From DAIDKA01 sp036521075 (GTDB taxonomy: Bacteria; Pseudomonadota; Gammaproteobacteria; Steroidobacterales; Steroidobacteraceae): a stretch of 64,000 bases of DNA. The notes under the pieces were generated by a model. That model did no database searches. It was not told where the DNA came from and was given only the letters and a program-made list of their open reading frames with translations. The position numbers were made by a program, and so were the translations under genes. The DNA lies in the NCBI GenBank assembly GCA_036521075.1, contig DATDIL010000072.1:38094-102093 (forward strand), read 5' to 3'. This document shows positions 1 through 8,795 of this stretch, one piece after another. Position 1 is the first letter of the stretch. The number at the start of each line of letters is the position of its first letter.

Positions 1-786
1 GCCGGTGGCATGGACATCGAAGAGGTTGCGGCGCACACGCCGGAGAAGATTGTCTCCATCAGCGTGCATCCGGCTGTGGGCCTGCAGCCCTACCAGTGCC
101 GCAAGCTCGCCTTTGCGCTGGGCTTCGCAGGCGCGCAGATCGCCGCCTTCCAGAATATCGCAAGCGCGCTGTACCGGCTGTATTTGGAGCGTGATGCGAG
201 CCTGGTCGAAATCAATCCGCTGATCGTCACCCCGGCGGGCGATCTGCTGGCCCTGGATGCCAAAATCAACATCGACGACAACGCCCTGTTCCGTCAGGTC
301 GAACTTGCGGCAATTCGCGATCCCGCGCAGGAAGATCCCATGGAGCGCCGCGCGGCCGAGCACGACCTGAACTACGTGTCCCTCGATGGCAATATCGCCT
401 GCATGGTCAACGGGGCGGGCCTCGCCATGGCCACCATGGACCTGATCAAGCTGCACGGTGGCAAGCCTGCCAACTTCCTGGATGTGGGCGGTGGCGCCAC
501 CAGCGAGCGGGTCACGGCCGCATTTCAGCTGATCCTGTCAAATCCCAACGTGCAAGCCATCCTGGTCAATATCTTCGGCGGCATCGTTCGCTGCGACCTG
601 ATCGCCGAGGGCGTGATCAATGCCGTCAAACACGTCGGCGTGAAGGTGCCCGTAGTGGTGCGACTGGAAGGCACCAATGCGCCCCAGGCGCGCGCGATGC
701 TCGCCAAGAGTGGGCTTACGATCACCCCGGCGGGGGACCTGACCGATGCGGCGCGCAAGGCCGTGTCGATGGCCAAGAAGGGTTGA
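1..786 (+). CDS. sucC: Succinyl-CoA ligase (ADP-forming) beta subunit, 5' truncated
   Basis: This is the C-terminal two thirds of the beta subunit of succinyl-CoA synthetase, the TCA-cycle enzyme that couples succinyl-CoA cleavage to nucleotide triphosphate synthesis. The reading frame is open from base 1, so the true start lies upstream of the window. Visible family features are the end of the ATP-grasp domain (VEINPLIVT), the ligase domain (FLDVGGGAT) and the stretch QAILVNIFGGIVRCD that contacts the alpha-subunit phosphohistidine. The alpha-subunit gene follows after 7 bases, as in most bacteria. Identity is from recognised sequence motifs and is secure. Confidence 0.97.
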   Translation, partial: AGGMDIEEVAAHTPEKIVSISVHPAVGLQPYQCRKLAFALGFAGAQIAAFQNIASALYRLYLERDASLVEINPLIVTPAGDLLALDAKINIDDNALFRQVELAAIRDPAQEDPMERRAAEHDLNYVSLDGNIACMVNGAGLAMATMDLIKLHGGKPANFLDVGGGATSERVTAAFQLILSNPNVQAILVNIFGGIVRCDLIAEGVINAVKHVGVKVPVVVRLEGTNAPQARAMLAKSGLTITPAGDLTDAARKAVSMAKKG

Positions 787-793
787 AAATCTG

Positions 794-1846
794 ATGAGCA
801 TTCTTATCGACAAGAACACGCGGGTGATCTGCCAGGGCTTTACGGGCAAGCAGGGTACCTTCCATTCCGAGCAATGCCTGGCCTATGGCACCAAGCTGGT
901 CGGGGGCACCACGCCGGGACGCGGCGGTACGAAGCATCTGGGCCAGCCGGTGTTCAACACGGTGGACGAAGCGGTACGCGCCACGGGCGCCACGGTGAGC
1001 ATGATCTACGTGCCGGCGCCGTTCGCGGCCGATGCGATTCTTGAGGCCGCGGATGCGGGCATCGAGCTGGTGGTATGCATCACCGAGGGCATTCCCGTGA
1101 ACGACATGGTGCGCGTGAAAGCCGCACTGGCCGGCACCGTGACGCGGCTGGTCGGCCCCAACTGCCCCGGCGTGATCACGCCCGAGGAGTGCAAGATCGG
1201 CATCATGCCGGGTTTCATCCACAAGAAAGGCGCGATTGGCATCGTGTCGCGTTCGGGAACGCTGACCTATGAGGCCGTCTTTCAGACCACGCGCGCGGGC
1301 CTCGGACAAAGCACCTGCGTAGGGATCGGCGGTGATCCGGTGCGCGGCATGAATTTCGTCGATGTGCTGGAGCTGTTCGAGCGCGACCCGCGCACCGAAG
1401 GCATCATCATGGTGGGTGAGATCGGTGGCAGCGATGAGGAGGCTGGTGCCGCGTTCATCCGGCGCTTCGTGACCAAGCCCGTCGTGGCCTACATTGCCGG
1501 AGTCACGGCCCCCCCCGGCAAGCGCATGGGCCATGCCGGCGCAATCGTCGCGGGGGGCAAAGGCACTGCGGCCGACAAGTTCGCGGCATTGGAGCTTGCC
1601 GGCGTGCGCACCGTGAAATCACCCGCGCAACTCGGTTCGGCCATGGCCGAACTGCTCAAGGCCCGTCCGCGGCGCGCCAAGCCGACCGGCGGACTGCCAC
1701 CGGTGCTGGCGCGCGGCACCCAACGGTTGAAGGCCGGCAAGGCGGTCCGTTCCAAAGCAGTCGCTAAACCCAAGGCGAAGCCAGCCAAGCGTGCCAGCAA
1801 ATCCAAAGCCAAGGCACCCCGCAAGGGTGGCCGTCGCGGTCGGTAA
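794..1846 (+). CDS. sucD: Succinyl-CoA ligase alpha subunit with a lysine/alanine-rich C-terminal tail
   Basis: This is the alpha subunit of succinyl-CoA synthetase, which carries the transient phosphohistidine and the CoA-binding domain. The protein opens with MSILIDKNTRVICQGFTGKQ and has the histidine motif KRMGHAGAIV. The ATG at 794 matches the usual family start; the longer frame from 746 would run back into sucC. The product is about 350 residues, whereas the family is usually about 290. The extra 55-60 residues are a low-complexity tail rich in Lys, Ala, Arg and Pro that ends in GGRRGR. The tail is basic and probably disordered, and its role is unknown. A similar tail occurs on the FmdB-like protein at 8796. 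Confidence 0.96.
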   Translation: MSILIDKNTRVICQGFTGKQGTFHSEQCLAYGTKLVGGTTPGRGGTKHLGQPVFNTVDEAVRATGATVSMIYVPAPFAADAILEAADAGIELVVCITEGIPVNDMVRVKAALAGTVTRLVGPNCPGVITPEECKIGIMPGFIHKKGAIGIVSRSGTLTYEAVFQTTRAGLGQSTCVGIGGDPVRGMNFVDVLELFERDPRTEGIIMVGEIGGSDEEAGAAFIRRFVTKPVVAYIAGVTAPPGKRMGHAGAIVAGGKGTAADKFAALELAGVRTVKSPAQLGSAMAELLKARPRRAKPTGGLPPVLARGTQRLKAGKAVRSKAVAKPKAKPAKRASKSKAKAPRKGGRRGR

Positions 1847-1855
1847 GCATGTGTC

Positions 1856-3487
1856 ATGAGCACTGAGGCACGGCTGCGCATCGGGCTCGCGCAGCTGAAC
1901 TTCCTGGTCGGCGACGCCCAGGGAAATGCGGCGCGCGTCATCGAATCGGTGGCCCGCGCCGACGCGCAGATGAAGCCGGACCTGCTGGTATTTCCGGAGT
2001 TGACCCTGTCGGGCTACCCGCCCGAGGATCTGCTGTTCCATGGCGGTTTCCGCCAGGCAATCGACCGGGCACTGGCCACGGTGCGCGATACCGTGCGCGG
2101 ACCGGGCGTGATCGTGGGTTACCCGGAATACGTGGGCCATGAGATTTTCAACTCAGCGGCGCTGCTGTGTGATGGGGCGCTGATCGCCAATCATCGCAAG
2201 CGCGAACTGCCGAACTACAAGGTCTTCGACGAGAAGCGCTACTTCAGGGCCGGCGTCGAGGCTACGGTCTTTGCGCATCGTGGCTTTCGCATTGGTTTGC
2301 TGGTGTGCGAAGACCTTTGGGAGTGCGATGCGCCGCGGCAGGCGCGCGCTGCGGGTGCCGAGCTGCTGATCATCATCAATGCCTCGCCGTTTGAAGTGCA
2401 CAAGCAAAGCGAGCGCGAGCGCGTCACGCGCGAGCGGATCGCGGATGTGAGGCTGCCCGTGGTCTATGTGAACATGGTCGGCGGTCAGGACGAGCTGGTG
2501 TTCGATGGCAATTCATTTGTCATGGATGCCAGCGGCACGGTCGTGATGCGTGCACCGGGCTTCGCGGAAGGTACCTACCTGGTCGAATTCGTGCGCGAAC
2601 ACGGGCGTGTGGTGCCGGTTCCCGCCAGCGTCGCGCCGGAACTCTCAGACGTTGCCACCGTGTACCACGCGCTGGTGCTGGGCGTGCGCGACTATGTGAC
2701 CAAGCACGGTTTCCCGGGTGTGGTCATGGGCCTGTCGGGCGGCGTGGATTCGGCGCTGACGCTGGCCATTGCCGCTGATGCCCTGGGGCCGCAGCGCATT
2801 CATGCGGTCATGATGCCCTCGCGCTACACGGCGCAGATGAGTCTCGAGGACGCACAAGCGCAGGCGCGCGGCATGGGCGTGCATTACAGCGTGATTCCGA
2901 TCGAAGGCATGTTTGAGGCAACGCTGGCGGCGCTGGGTGGCGAGTTCGCGGGCCGGCAGCCCGATACCACCGAAGAGAACATCCAGTCGCGTTGCCGCAT
3001 GCTGCTGCTGATGGGTATCTCGAACAAGACCGGCCGCATGCTGCTGACCACGGGCAACAAGAGCGAAATGGCCGTCGGCTATGCCACTTTGTACGGCGAT
3101 ATGGCGGGCGGCTTCGCGCCCATCAAGGATTGCAGCAAGCTGCTCGTGTACCGGTTGGCGGCGTATTGCAATCGCAACGGTGAAGTCATCCCGCAGCGGG
3201 TGATCGATCGGCCGCCCTCGGCCGAACTGCGCCCCGATCAGCAGGACTCGGATTCGCTGCCACCGTACGAAGTACTCGATGCCATCCTCGAGGCCTTCAT
3301 CGAGGAGGACCTGTCGGTGGATCAGATTCAGGCGCGCGGCTTCGATCGGGCGACGATCGGGCGGGTGCTGGACCTGGTCAAACGCAATGAGTACAAGCGC
3401 CGCCAGGCGCCTCCCGGAGTCAGGGTGAGCCGCCGTGCCTTTGGTCGCGACTGGCGCTATCCGATCACGAACGGCTACCGCCGTTGA
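1856..3487 (+). CDS. nadE: Glutamine-dependent NAD+ synthetase
   Basis: This 543-residue protein carries out the last step of NAD synthesis, amidating deamido-NAD with ammonia released from glutamine. The N-terminal half (about 1-260) is a nitrilase-type glutaminase with catalytic candidates in FPELTLSGYPPEDLL, the lysine region KRELPNYKVFDEKRYF, and the cysteine in LLVCEDLWE. The C-terminal half has the ATP pyrophosphatase loop GLSGGVDSALT and the NAD-synthase motif TTGNKSEMAVGYATLYGDMA. The length fits the two-domain NadE class. It starts at an ATG 9 bases after sucD and is probably co-transcribed with it. It converges on bamD with a single base between the two stops. Confidence 0.96.
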   Translation: MSTEARLRIGLAQLNFLVGDAQGNAARVIESVARADAQMKPDLLVFPELTLSGYPPEDLLFHGGFRQAIDRALATVRDTVRGPGVIVGYPEYVGHEIFNSAALLCDGALIANHRKRELPNYKVFDEKRYFRAGVEATVFAHRGFRIGLLVCEDLWECDAPRQARAAGAELLIIINASPFEVHKQSERERVTRERIADVRLPVVYVNMVGGQDELVFDGNSFVMDASGTVVMRAPGFAEGTYLVEFVREHGRVVPVPASVAPELSDVATVYHALVLGVRDYVTKHGFPGVVMGLSGGVDSALTLAIAADALGPQRIHAVMMPSRYTAQMSLEDAQAQARGMGVHYSVIPIEGMFEATLAALGGEFAGRQPDTTEENIQSRCRMLLLMGISNKTGRMLLTTGNKSEMAVGYATLYGDMAGGFAPIKDCSKLLVYRLAAYCNRNGEVIPQRVIDRPPSAELRPDQQDSDSLPPYEVLDAILEAFIEEDLSVDQIQARGFDRATIGRVLDLVKRNEYKRRQAPPGVRVSRRAFGRDWRYPITNGYRR

Positions 3488-3488
3488 C

Positions 3489-4292
3489 TCACTTCCAGAA
3501 CTGCCACCAGCGGCGGTCTTTCTCGGCGTTGAGGTTCGGCGTCTTGCCGCTGAAGTTTTCGTTGTAGACCTTGCGCGCCGTCTCGGCCTTGTCAGTCATC
3601 CCGAGGCGCTCGTTCGCCGCGATCAGAATTTTCAGTGCCTCCTGGGTTGCCGGCGCGCCATCGAACTCCTGGATGGTTGCCGCGGCCCGTTGGGAGGCAC
3701 CAATATAGGCACCGCGCTGCATGTAGTACTCCGCCACATGCACGTCATACTCAGCCAGACGATTGCGCAGATAGATCATGCGCTGCAGCGCGTCGTGGGC
3801 GTACGGGCTTTTCGGATACTGCTGCACGATGTGACGAAACGAATCGAAGGATTTGCGAGCCGTCGAGGGCGGCCGCTTGGTCAGATCCGCGTGGAACGCG
3901 CGCTCGATGATGTTCGGCGTGCGCTCGAAGTCGACCAGCCCCTTGACGTAGTAGGCATAATCGACGCGCAGGTTGATGGGATTCTCGCGGATGAAGGTAT
4001 CGGCCGCATCGGTGGCCGACTCCCCTTCGTTGTCCTTGTAGTAGCAATAGATAAGGTCCAGATGCGACTGGCGCGCCTGCTCGGTGAACGGGAAGCGCGC
4101 CGTCAGGGCCTCCATCAGCTTGATGGCGGACTTGTAATCACCACTTTCCATGCGCCCGTGCGCCACTTTGTAGATGGCGGCCGGATTGGAATTCAGCAAC
4201 TTGCGCTCGCGATTGGACTCACACCCGGTCAGCAGGACCGAAGTGATGCACAATGCGAAGATCAGGCCACGGGCAAGGCCATTGGCAGACAT
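3489..4292 (-). CDS. bamD: Outer-membrane assembly lipoprotein BamD
   Basis: This is the essential lipoprotein of the BAM complex, which folds beta-barrel proteins into the outer membrane. The 267-residue product has a lipoprotein signal ending in SVLLTGC, with the acylated cysteine at about residue 24. TPR-like helices follow, including SALKLMEALTARFPF-type and PYAHDALQRMIYLRNRLAEYDVHVA segments typical of YfiO/ComL. It is divergent from rluD, the same arrangement as in Escherichia coli. Start is an ATG at 4292. The Asp- and Tyr-rich C-terminal half matches family length (about 245-280). Confidence 0.95.
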   Translation of the reverse strand: MSANGLARGLIFALCITSVLLTGCESNRERKLLNSNPAAIYKVAHGRMESGDYKSAIKLMEALTARFPFTEQARQSHLDLIYCYYKDNEGESATDAADTFIRENPINLRVDYAYYVKGLVDFERTPNIIERAFHADLTKRPPSTARKSFDSFRHIVQQYPKSPYAHDALQRMIYLRNRLAEYDVHVAEYYMQRGAYIGASQRAAATIQEFDGAPATQEALKILIAANERLGMTDKAETARKVYNENFSGKTPNLNAEKDRRWWQFWK

Positions 4293-4379
4293 GTTGTAAG
4301 AGGCCCCTTAGGTTTTGGCTGGCCGGCCGGCCGTAGGGCGGCAGTATAGCCAATTCACGATTAGCACTAGGACTGTTGC

Positions 4380-5378
4380 TTGAGCGTCGAGTTCCGTAGC
4401 CACCGGATTGATATTTCCGCGGAGCTGGCCGGGCTGCGCCTGGACCAGGCGCTCGCGCGCCTGCTCCCCCAGTATTCGCGGCAGCGGCTGCAGGGCTGGA
4501 TCGAGGCCGGCGCCGTTACACTCAACGGCAGTTTGCCGCGCTCCAAGGACAAGGTCCTGGGGGGCGAGCAGGTGCGCATCGAAGCGCGGATCGAGGCCGA
4601 AACCGCAGTCGCGGCCGAGTTGCTGCCGGTGCAGGTCGTCTACGAGGATGAGGCGCTGCGCATCATCAACAAACCGGCCGGTGTGGTCGTGCACCCCGGC
4701 GCCGGCAATCCGGGGCGGACCCTGCAGAACGCACTGCTGGGCTTGGAACCGCGGCTCGCCCTCGTGCCGCGCGCCGGATTGATCCACCGGCTGGACAAGG
4801 ATACGAGTGGCCTGATGGTCGTCGCCCGTACCGTCGAATCCCACCGGGCACTGGTCGAGGCCCTGGCGGCCCGCGAAATCGAGCGCCGCTACGTCGTGGT
4901 GTGCCTCGGTGTGCTGACCGGTGGACGCACTGTTGATGAGCCCATCGGCCGGCACCGCACGGCCCGAACCAAGATGGCGGTGCGCGCGGATGGGCGCGCG
5001 GCGGTGACGCATTTGCGCGTTATCGAGCGATTCCGCGCGCATACCCAGGTGCTGGCGCAGCTGCAGACCGGGCGCACGCACCAGATCCGCGTGCACCTGG
5101 CGCATATCGGTCACCCGGTCGTCGGGGACCCCGTCTATGGCGCCCGACGCCGCTATCCGGCGGGCGCCTCGGATGAACTGCGGGCCACCCTGGACGGTTT
5201 CCGCCGGCAGGCCCTGCATGCCACGCAGCTGAGTTTGCGACACCCCTTCACGGGGGAGGCGCTCTCGTGGCAGGCGCCCCTCCCGACGGACATGCAGGAG
5301 CTGGTCGCAGCGCTGGCCGCGGATCAGCGTGCCCACACCGGTGCCAGCGCGCGCTCCCATGCCCGGGCCCGACGCTAG
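4380..5378 (+). CDS. rluD: 23S rRNA pseudouridine synthase RluD
   Basis: This enzyme isomerises uridines in helix 69 of 23S rRNA. The N-terminal S4 RNA-binding domain (LRLDQALARLLPQYSRQRLQ) is followed by the RluA-type catalytic domain, whose hallmark motif LIHRLDKDTSGL contains the catalytic aspartate, and by GRTHQIRVHLAHIGHPVVGD. The length of 332 residues is normal. The start is a TTG at 4380 with an AGGA seven bases upstream; no better ATG gives an intact S4 domain. The gene is divergent from bamD and its end overlaps pgeF, so the two are likely co-transcribed. Confidence 0.95.
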   Translation: MSVEFRSHRIDISAELAGLRLDQALARLLPQYSRQRLQGWIEAGAVTLNGSLPRSKDKVLGGEQVRIEARIEAETAVAAELLPVQVVYEDEALRIINKPAGVVVHPGAGNPGRTLQNALLGLEPRLALVPRAGLIHRLDKDTSGLMVVARTVESHRALVEALAAREIERRYVVVCLGVLTGGRTVDEPIGRHRTARTKMAVRADGRAAVTHLRVIERFRAHTQVLAQLQTGRTHQIRVHLAHIGHPVVGDPVYGARRRYPAGASDELRATLDGFRRQALHATQLSLRHPFTGEALSWQAPLPTDMQELVAALAADQRAHTGASARSHARARR

Positions 5379-6141
5379 CCCGGCCCCCGCAGGGCCTTGC
5401 TGGCTGGGCCCGGACTGGCCGGTTCCGCAAAGGGTGCGGTGCGCCTTCACCCTGCGCGGTGGCGGGGTCAGCGTCGGACCGTACGCGTCGCTGAACGTCG
5501 GCGCGCATGTGGAAGATGCGCCCCAGGCCGTCGCGGAAAATCGCCGGCGGATCGCCGCTGCCCTCGCTCTGCCCACCGAGCCGGCTTGGCTCACCCAGGT
5601 GCATGGCGCCGAGGTGGTACGGCTCGGCCCGCAGCGTCAGGCCAACCTCCAGGCCGACGCGGCGGTGACGCGGCAGGCCGGGCGAGTGTGCGTGATCCAG
5701 GTCGCCGATTGCCTGCCGGTGCTCTTCGCCGCGGCCGACGGATCGGTGGTCGGGGCGGCACATGCCGGTTGGCGCGGCCTGGCGGCGGGGGTGCTGGAGG
5801 GAACTGTCGCGGCAATGGGAGTGCCGCCCGGGCAGCTGCGGGCCTGGATCGGGCCGGGCATCGGCGCGGCGAACTTCGAGGTCGGAGCGGAGGTTCGTGA
5901 CCGCTTTGTCGGCGCCGCCGGGGCGGCGGGCGCGGCCGTGGTCGAGGCAGCCTTCATCGCCAATGCACGGGGGCGCTGGCAGTGTGACCTGGTCGGCCTG
6001 GCGCGGCAGCGACTGGCGGCCTGCGGCTTGACCGCCATCCATGGGGGCGGCTGGTGTACTTTCAGCGATGCCGAGAAATTCTTTTCCTATCGCCGCGATG
6101 GGCGCTCGGGACGCATGGCGGCCTTGATCTGGCTGGGCTGA
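5359..6141 (+). CDS. pgeF: Peptidoglycan editing factor / polyphenol oxidase family protein (YfiH)
   Basis: This is a YfiH/PgeF-family laccase-domain protein. In characterised members it keeps mis-incorporated amino acids out of muropeptides, and purine nucleoside phosphorylase activity has also been reported. Family motifs seen are GPYASLNVGAHVED, LTQVHGAEV, QVADCLPVLFA and AHAGWRGLAAGVLEG, which hold the Cys/His metal ligands, and WIGPGIG. The ATG at 5359 gives about 260 residues and overlaps the rluD end by 20 bases; a GTG at 5329 would add ten residues. Gene order rluD-pgeF-clpB is conserved among gammaproteobacteria. A short hairpin (6143-6157) follows the stop. Confidence 0.93.
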   Translation: MPGPDASPAPAGPCWLGPDWPVPQRVRCAFTLRGGGVSVGPYASLNVGAHVEDAPQAVAENRRRIAAALALPTEPAWLTQVHGAEVVRLGPQRQANLQADAAVTRQAGRVCVIQVADCLPVLFAAADGSVVGAAHAGWRGLAAGVLEGTVAAMGVPPGQLRAWIGPGIGAANFEVGAEVRDRFVGAAGAAGAAVVEAAFIANARGRWQCDLVGLARQRLAACGLTAIHGGGWCTFSDAEKFFSYRRDGRSGRMAALIWLG

Positions 6142-6186
6142 AGCCCCACAACGGGGCAGATAACTTGAAAGTTCGAGGGTTACCTC

Positions 6187-8778
6187 ATGCGGATGGATAA
6201 GCTGACGGGCAAGTTTCAGGCAGCGCTGGGAGATGCCCAGTCCCTGGCCGTGGGTCGGGATCAGCAGCTGATCGAGCCGGCGCATGTGCTGCTGGCGATG
6301 CTCGATCAGCAGGGCGGGACCGTTCGTCCGCTGGTGCTGCAAGCTGGCGCCAACCTGACCAAGCTGCGTTCCGATCTGCTCAACCGAGTCGACCAGCTGC
6401 CGACCGTACAGGGGGCGGCCGGGGATGTGCACATTTCCAACGACCTGCAACGCCTGCTCAATGTGACCGACAAGCTCGCGCAGCAGCGCCAGGACCAATT
6501 CATTGCCAGTGAGCTGTTCGTGCTCGCCGGTTTCGAGGATCGGGGCACGCTCGCGCGCATCTTCAAGGATGCGGGGCTGACCAGGGCGGCGGTCGAAAAG
6601 GCCATCGCCGACGTGCGCGGCGGCGACAACGTCAATGACGCGAATGCCGAGGAGCAGCGCGGGGCGCTGGCCAAGTACACCGTGGATCTCACGGCACGCG
6701 CCGAGTCGGGCAAGCTCGATCCGGTCATCGGTCGCGACGATGAAATCCGCCGCACCATCCAGGTCCTGCAGCGTCGCACCAAGAACAATCCGGTGCTGAT
6801 CGGGGAGCCTGGCGTGGGCAAGACCGCGATCGCCGAAGGGTTGGCGCAGCGCATCGTCAATGGCGAAGTGCCCGAGGGCCTGCGCAACCGACGCATCCTC
6901 GCGCTCGACATGGGTTCGCTGATTGCGGGCGCGAAATTCCGTGGCGAATTCGAAGAGCGGCTCAAGGGCGTATTGAACGATCTGGCCAAGCAGGAAGGTC
7001 AGGTCATCCTCTTCATTGACGAGTTGCATACGGTGGTGGGCGCGGGCCGCGCGGAAGGCTCCATGGATGCCGGCAACATGCTCAAACCCGCACTGGCGCG
7101 CGGGGAGCTGCATTGCATCGGCGCAACCACGCTCGACGAATACCGCAAGTACATAGAAAAGGATGCGGCCCTGGAGCGCCGCTTCCAGCGCGTCATGGTG
7201 AACGAACCTTCGGTCGAAGACACCATTGCGATCCTGCGCGGCTTACAGCAGCGTTACGAAGTGCATCACCGGGTCGACATCACCGATCCGGCAATCGTCG
7301 CGGCTGCGACCTTGTCGCATCGCTATATCGCGGACCGCCAGTTGCCCGACAAGGCCATCGATCTCATCGATGAGGCCGCCGCACGCATCCGCATGGAAAT
7401 CGACTCGAAGCCCGAAGTGCTCGACCGTCTGGAACGGCGGCTGATCCAGTTGAAGATCGAGCACGAAGCGCTGAAGAAGGAAACCGACGAGGCCTCGCGC
7501 AAGCGTTTGCGGACCCTCGATGAAACCCTCGAGGGCCTGGCGCGTGAATACGCCGACATGGAAGAGGTATGGAAGTCTGAAAAAGCGGCGCTGCAGGGTG
7601 CCGCGACCATCCGCGAGGAAATGGAGCGCGTGCGCGTGGAGCTCGATGGCGCGCGCCGCGCCAGTGATCTTGGCAAGATGGCCGAATTGCAGTACGGGCG
7701 CATGCCCGAGCTGGAGAAGCGTCTGGCGCAGGCCGTGGCCGCGGAAAACCAGGACACGCAGCTGGTGCGCAACAAAGTCACCGAGGAGGAGATCGCGGAG
7801 GTCGTCTCCAAGTGGACCGGTATTCCGATCAGCAAGATGCTCGAAGGTGAGAAGGAAAAACTGCTGCGCATGGAGAGCGCGCTGGACCGGCGTGTGGTAG
7901 GCCAGGATGATGCGGTGCGCATCGTTTCGGATGCCATCCGGCGCTCGCGTGCGGGACTGTCAGATCCCCGGCGTCCCAACGGCTCGTTCCTGTTCCTGGG
8001 GCCGACCGGTGTCGGCAAGACCGAGCTGTGCAAGGCGCTCGCGGATTTCCTGTTCGATACCGAGGAGTCGATGATTCGCATCGACATGTCCGAGTTCATG
8101 GAAAAGCACTCGGTCGCGCGCCTGATCGGCGCGCCCCCGGGCTATGTCGGCTATGAGGAGGGCGGCTATCTGACCGAGGCGGTGCGCCGGCGTCCCTATG
8201 CCGTGATCCTGCTCGATGAGGTCGAGAAGGCCCACCCGGATGTGTTCAATGTCCTGCTGCAGGTACTCGATGACGGCCGGCTCACCGACGGCCAGGGCCG
8301 CACCGTGGATTTCCGCAACACCGTCATCATCATGACCTCCAATCTGGGGTCACAGGTCATCCAGGAGTACGCGGGCGAGAAGAACTACTCGCGCATGCGC
8401 AGTGCGGTCATGGAAATCGTGCAGCAGTCGTTCCGGCCGGAGTTCATCAACCGCATCGATGACATTGTGGTATTCCACCCGCTCAGCACCGAACAGATCC
8501 GCAAAATCGTCGACATCCAGCTGGCGTACCTGCGCAAGCGGCTGCAGGAGCGCAATCTGGACATCGTGTTGAACGAGAGCGCGCGCGACCTGATGGGTGA
8601 GGCGGGGTTCGACCCGGTATATGGCGCAAGGCCGCTGAAACGGGCCATCCAGCAGCAGATCGAGAATCCGCTGGCACAGCACATCCTGCGCGGCGACTTC
8701 ACGCCCGGCGACACCATCCAGGTCAGCGTACGGGACGGCCGGCTGGCCTTCAGCCGGTCGGTCGAACAGGCGGCATAG
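6187..8778 (+). CDS. clpB: ATP-dependent disaggregase ClpB
   Basis: This Hsp100 AAA+ unfoldase rescues aggregated proteins together with DnaK. The 863-residue protein has the Clp N-domain (about 1-145), AAA-1 with Walker A GEPGVGKT and Walker B LFIDELHT, and a coiled-coil middle domain (about 400-525, e.g. RLERRLIQLKIEHEALKKE). AAA-2 follows with GPTGVGKTELCK and VILLDEVEKAHPDV, then the C-terminal D2-small domain. Start MRMDKLTGKFQ matches the family. The sequence CTTGAAA at 6164 resembles a heat-shock -35 box but lies too close to the start codon to be convincing. Confidence 0.97.
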   Translation: MRMDKLTGKFQAALGDAQSLAVGRDQQLIEPAHVLLAMLDQQGGTVRPLVLQAGANLTKLRSDLLNRVDQLPTVQGAAGDVHISNDLQRLLNVTDKLAQQRQDQFIASELFVLAGFEDRGTLARIFKDAGLTRAAVEKAIADVRGGDNVNDANAEEQRGALAKYTVDLTARAESGKLDPVIGRDDEIRRTIQVLQRRTKNNPVLIGEPGVGKTAIAEGLAQRIVNGEVPEGLRNRRILALDMGSLIAGAKFRGEFEERLKGVLNDLAKQEGQVILFIDELHTVVGAGRAEGSMDAGNMLKPALARGELHCIGATTLDEYRKYIEKDAALERRFQRVMVNEPSVEDTIAILRGLQQRYEVHHRVDITDPAIVAAATLSHRYIADRQLPDKAIDLIDEAAARIRMEIDSKPEVLDRLERRLIQLKIEHEALKKETDEASRKRLRTLDETLEGLAREYADMEEVWKSEKAALQGAATIREEMERVRVELDGARRASDLGKMAELQYGRMPELEKRLAQAVAAENQDTQLVRNKVTEEEIAEVVSKWTGIPISKMLEGEKEKLLRMESALDRRVVGQDDAVRIVSDAIRRSRAGLSDPRRPNGSFLFLGPTGVGKTELCKALADFLFDTEESMIRIDMSEFMEKHSVARLIGAPPGYVGYEEGGYLTEAVRRRPYAVILLDEVEKAHPDVFNVLLQVLDDGRLTDGQGRTVDFRNTVIIMTSNLGSQVIQEYAGEKNYSRMRSAVMEIVQQSFRPEFINRIDDIVVFHPLSTEQIRKIVDIQLAYLRKRLQERNLDIVLNESARDLMGEAGFDPVYGARPLKRAIQQQIENPLAQHILRGDFTPGDTIQVSVRDGRLAFSRSVEQAA

Positions 8779-8795
8779 CCTGTATACTCAGTTCC

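Noticed and set aside
722..1534. Long minus-strand open frame over sucD
   Set aside because: It is antisense to sucD, with His/Arg-rich composition typical of GC-rich shadow frames.
6164..6170. CTTGAAA as a heat-shock sigma-32 -35 box for clpB
   Set aside because: A -10 box at normal spacing would fall on or after the clpB start codon, and no CCCCAT-like sequence is there.
5248..7113. 621-codon minus-strand open frame over rluD, pgeF and clpB
   Set aside because: It crosses three well-recognised plus-strand genes and has no family motifs.
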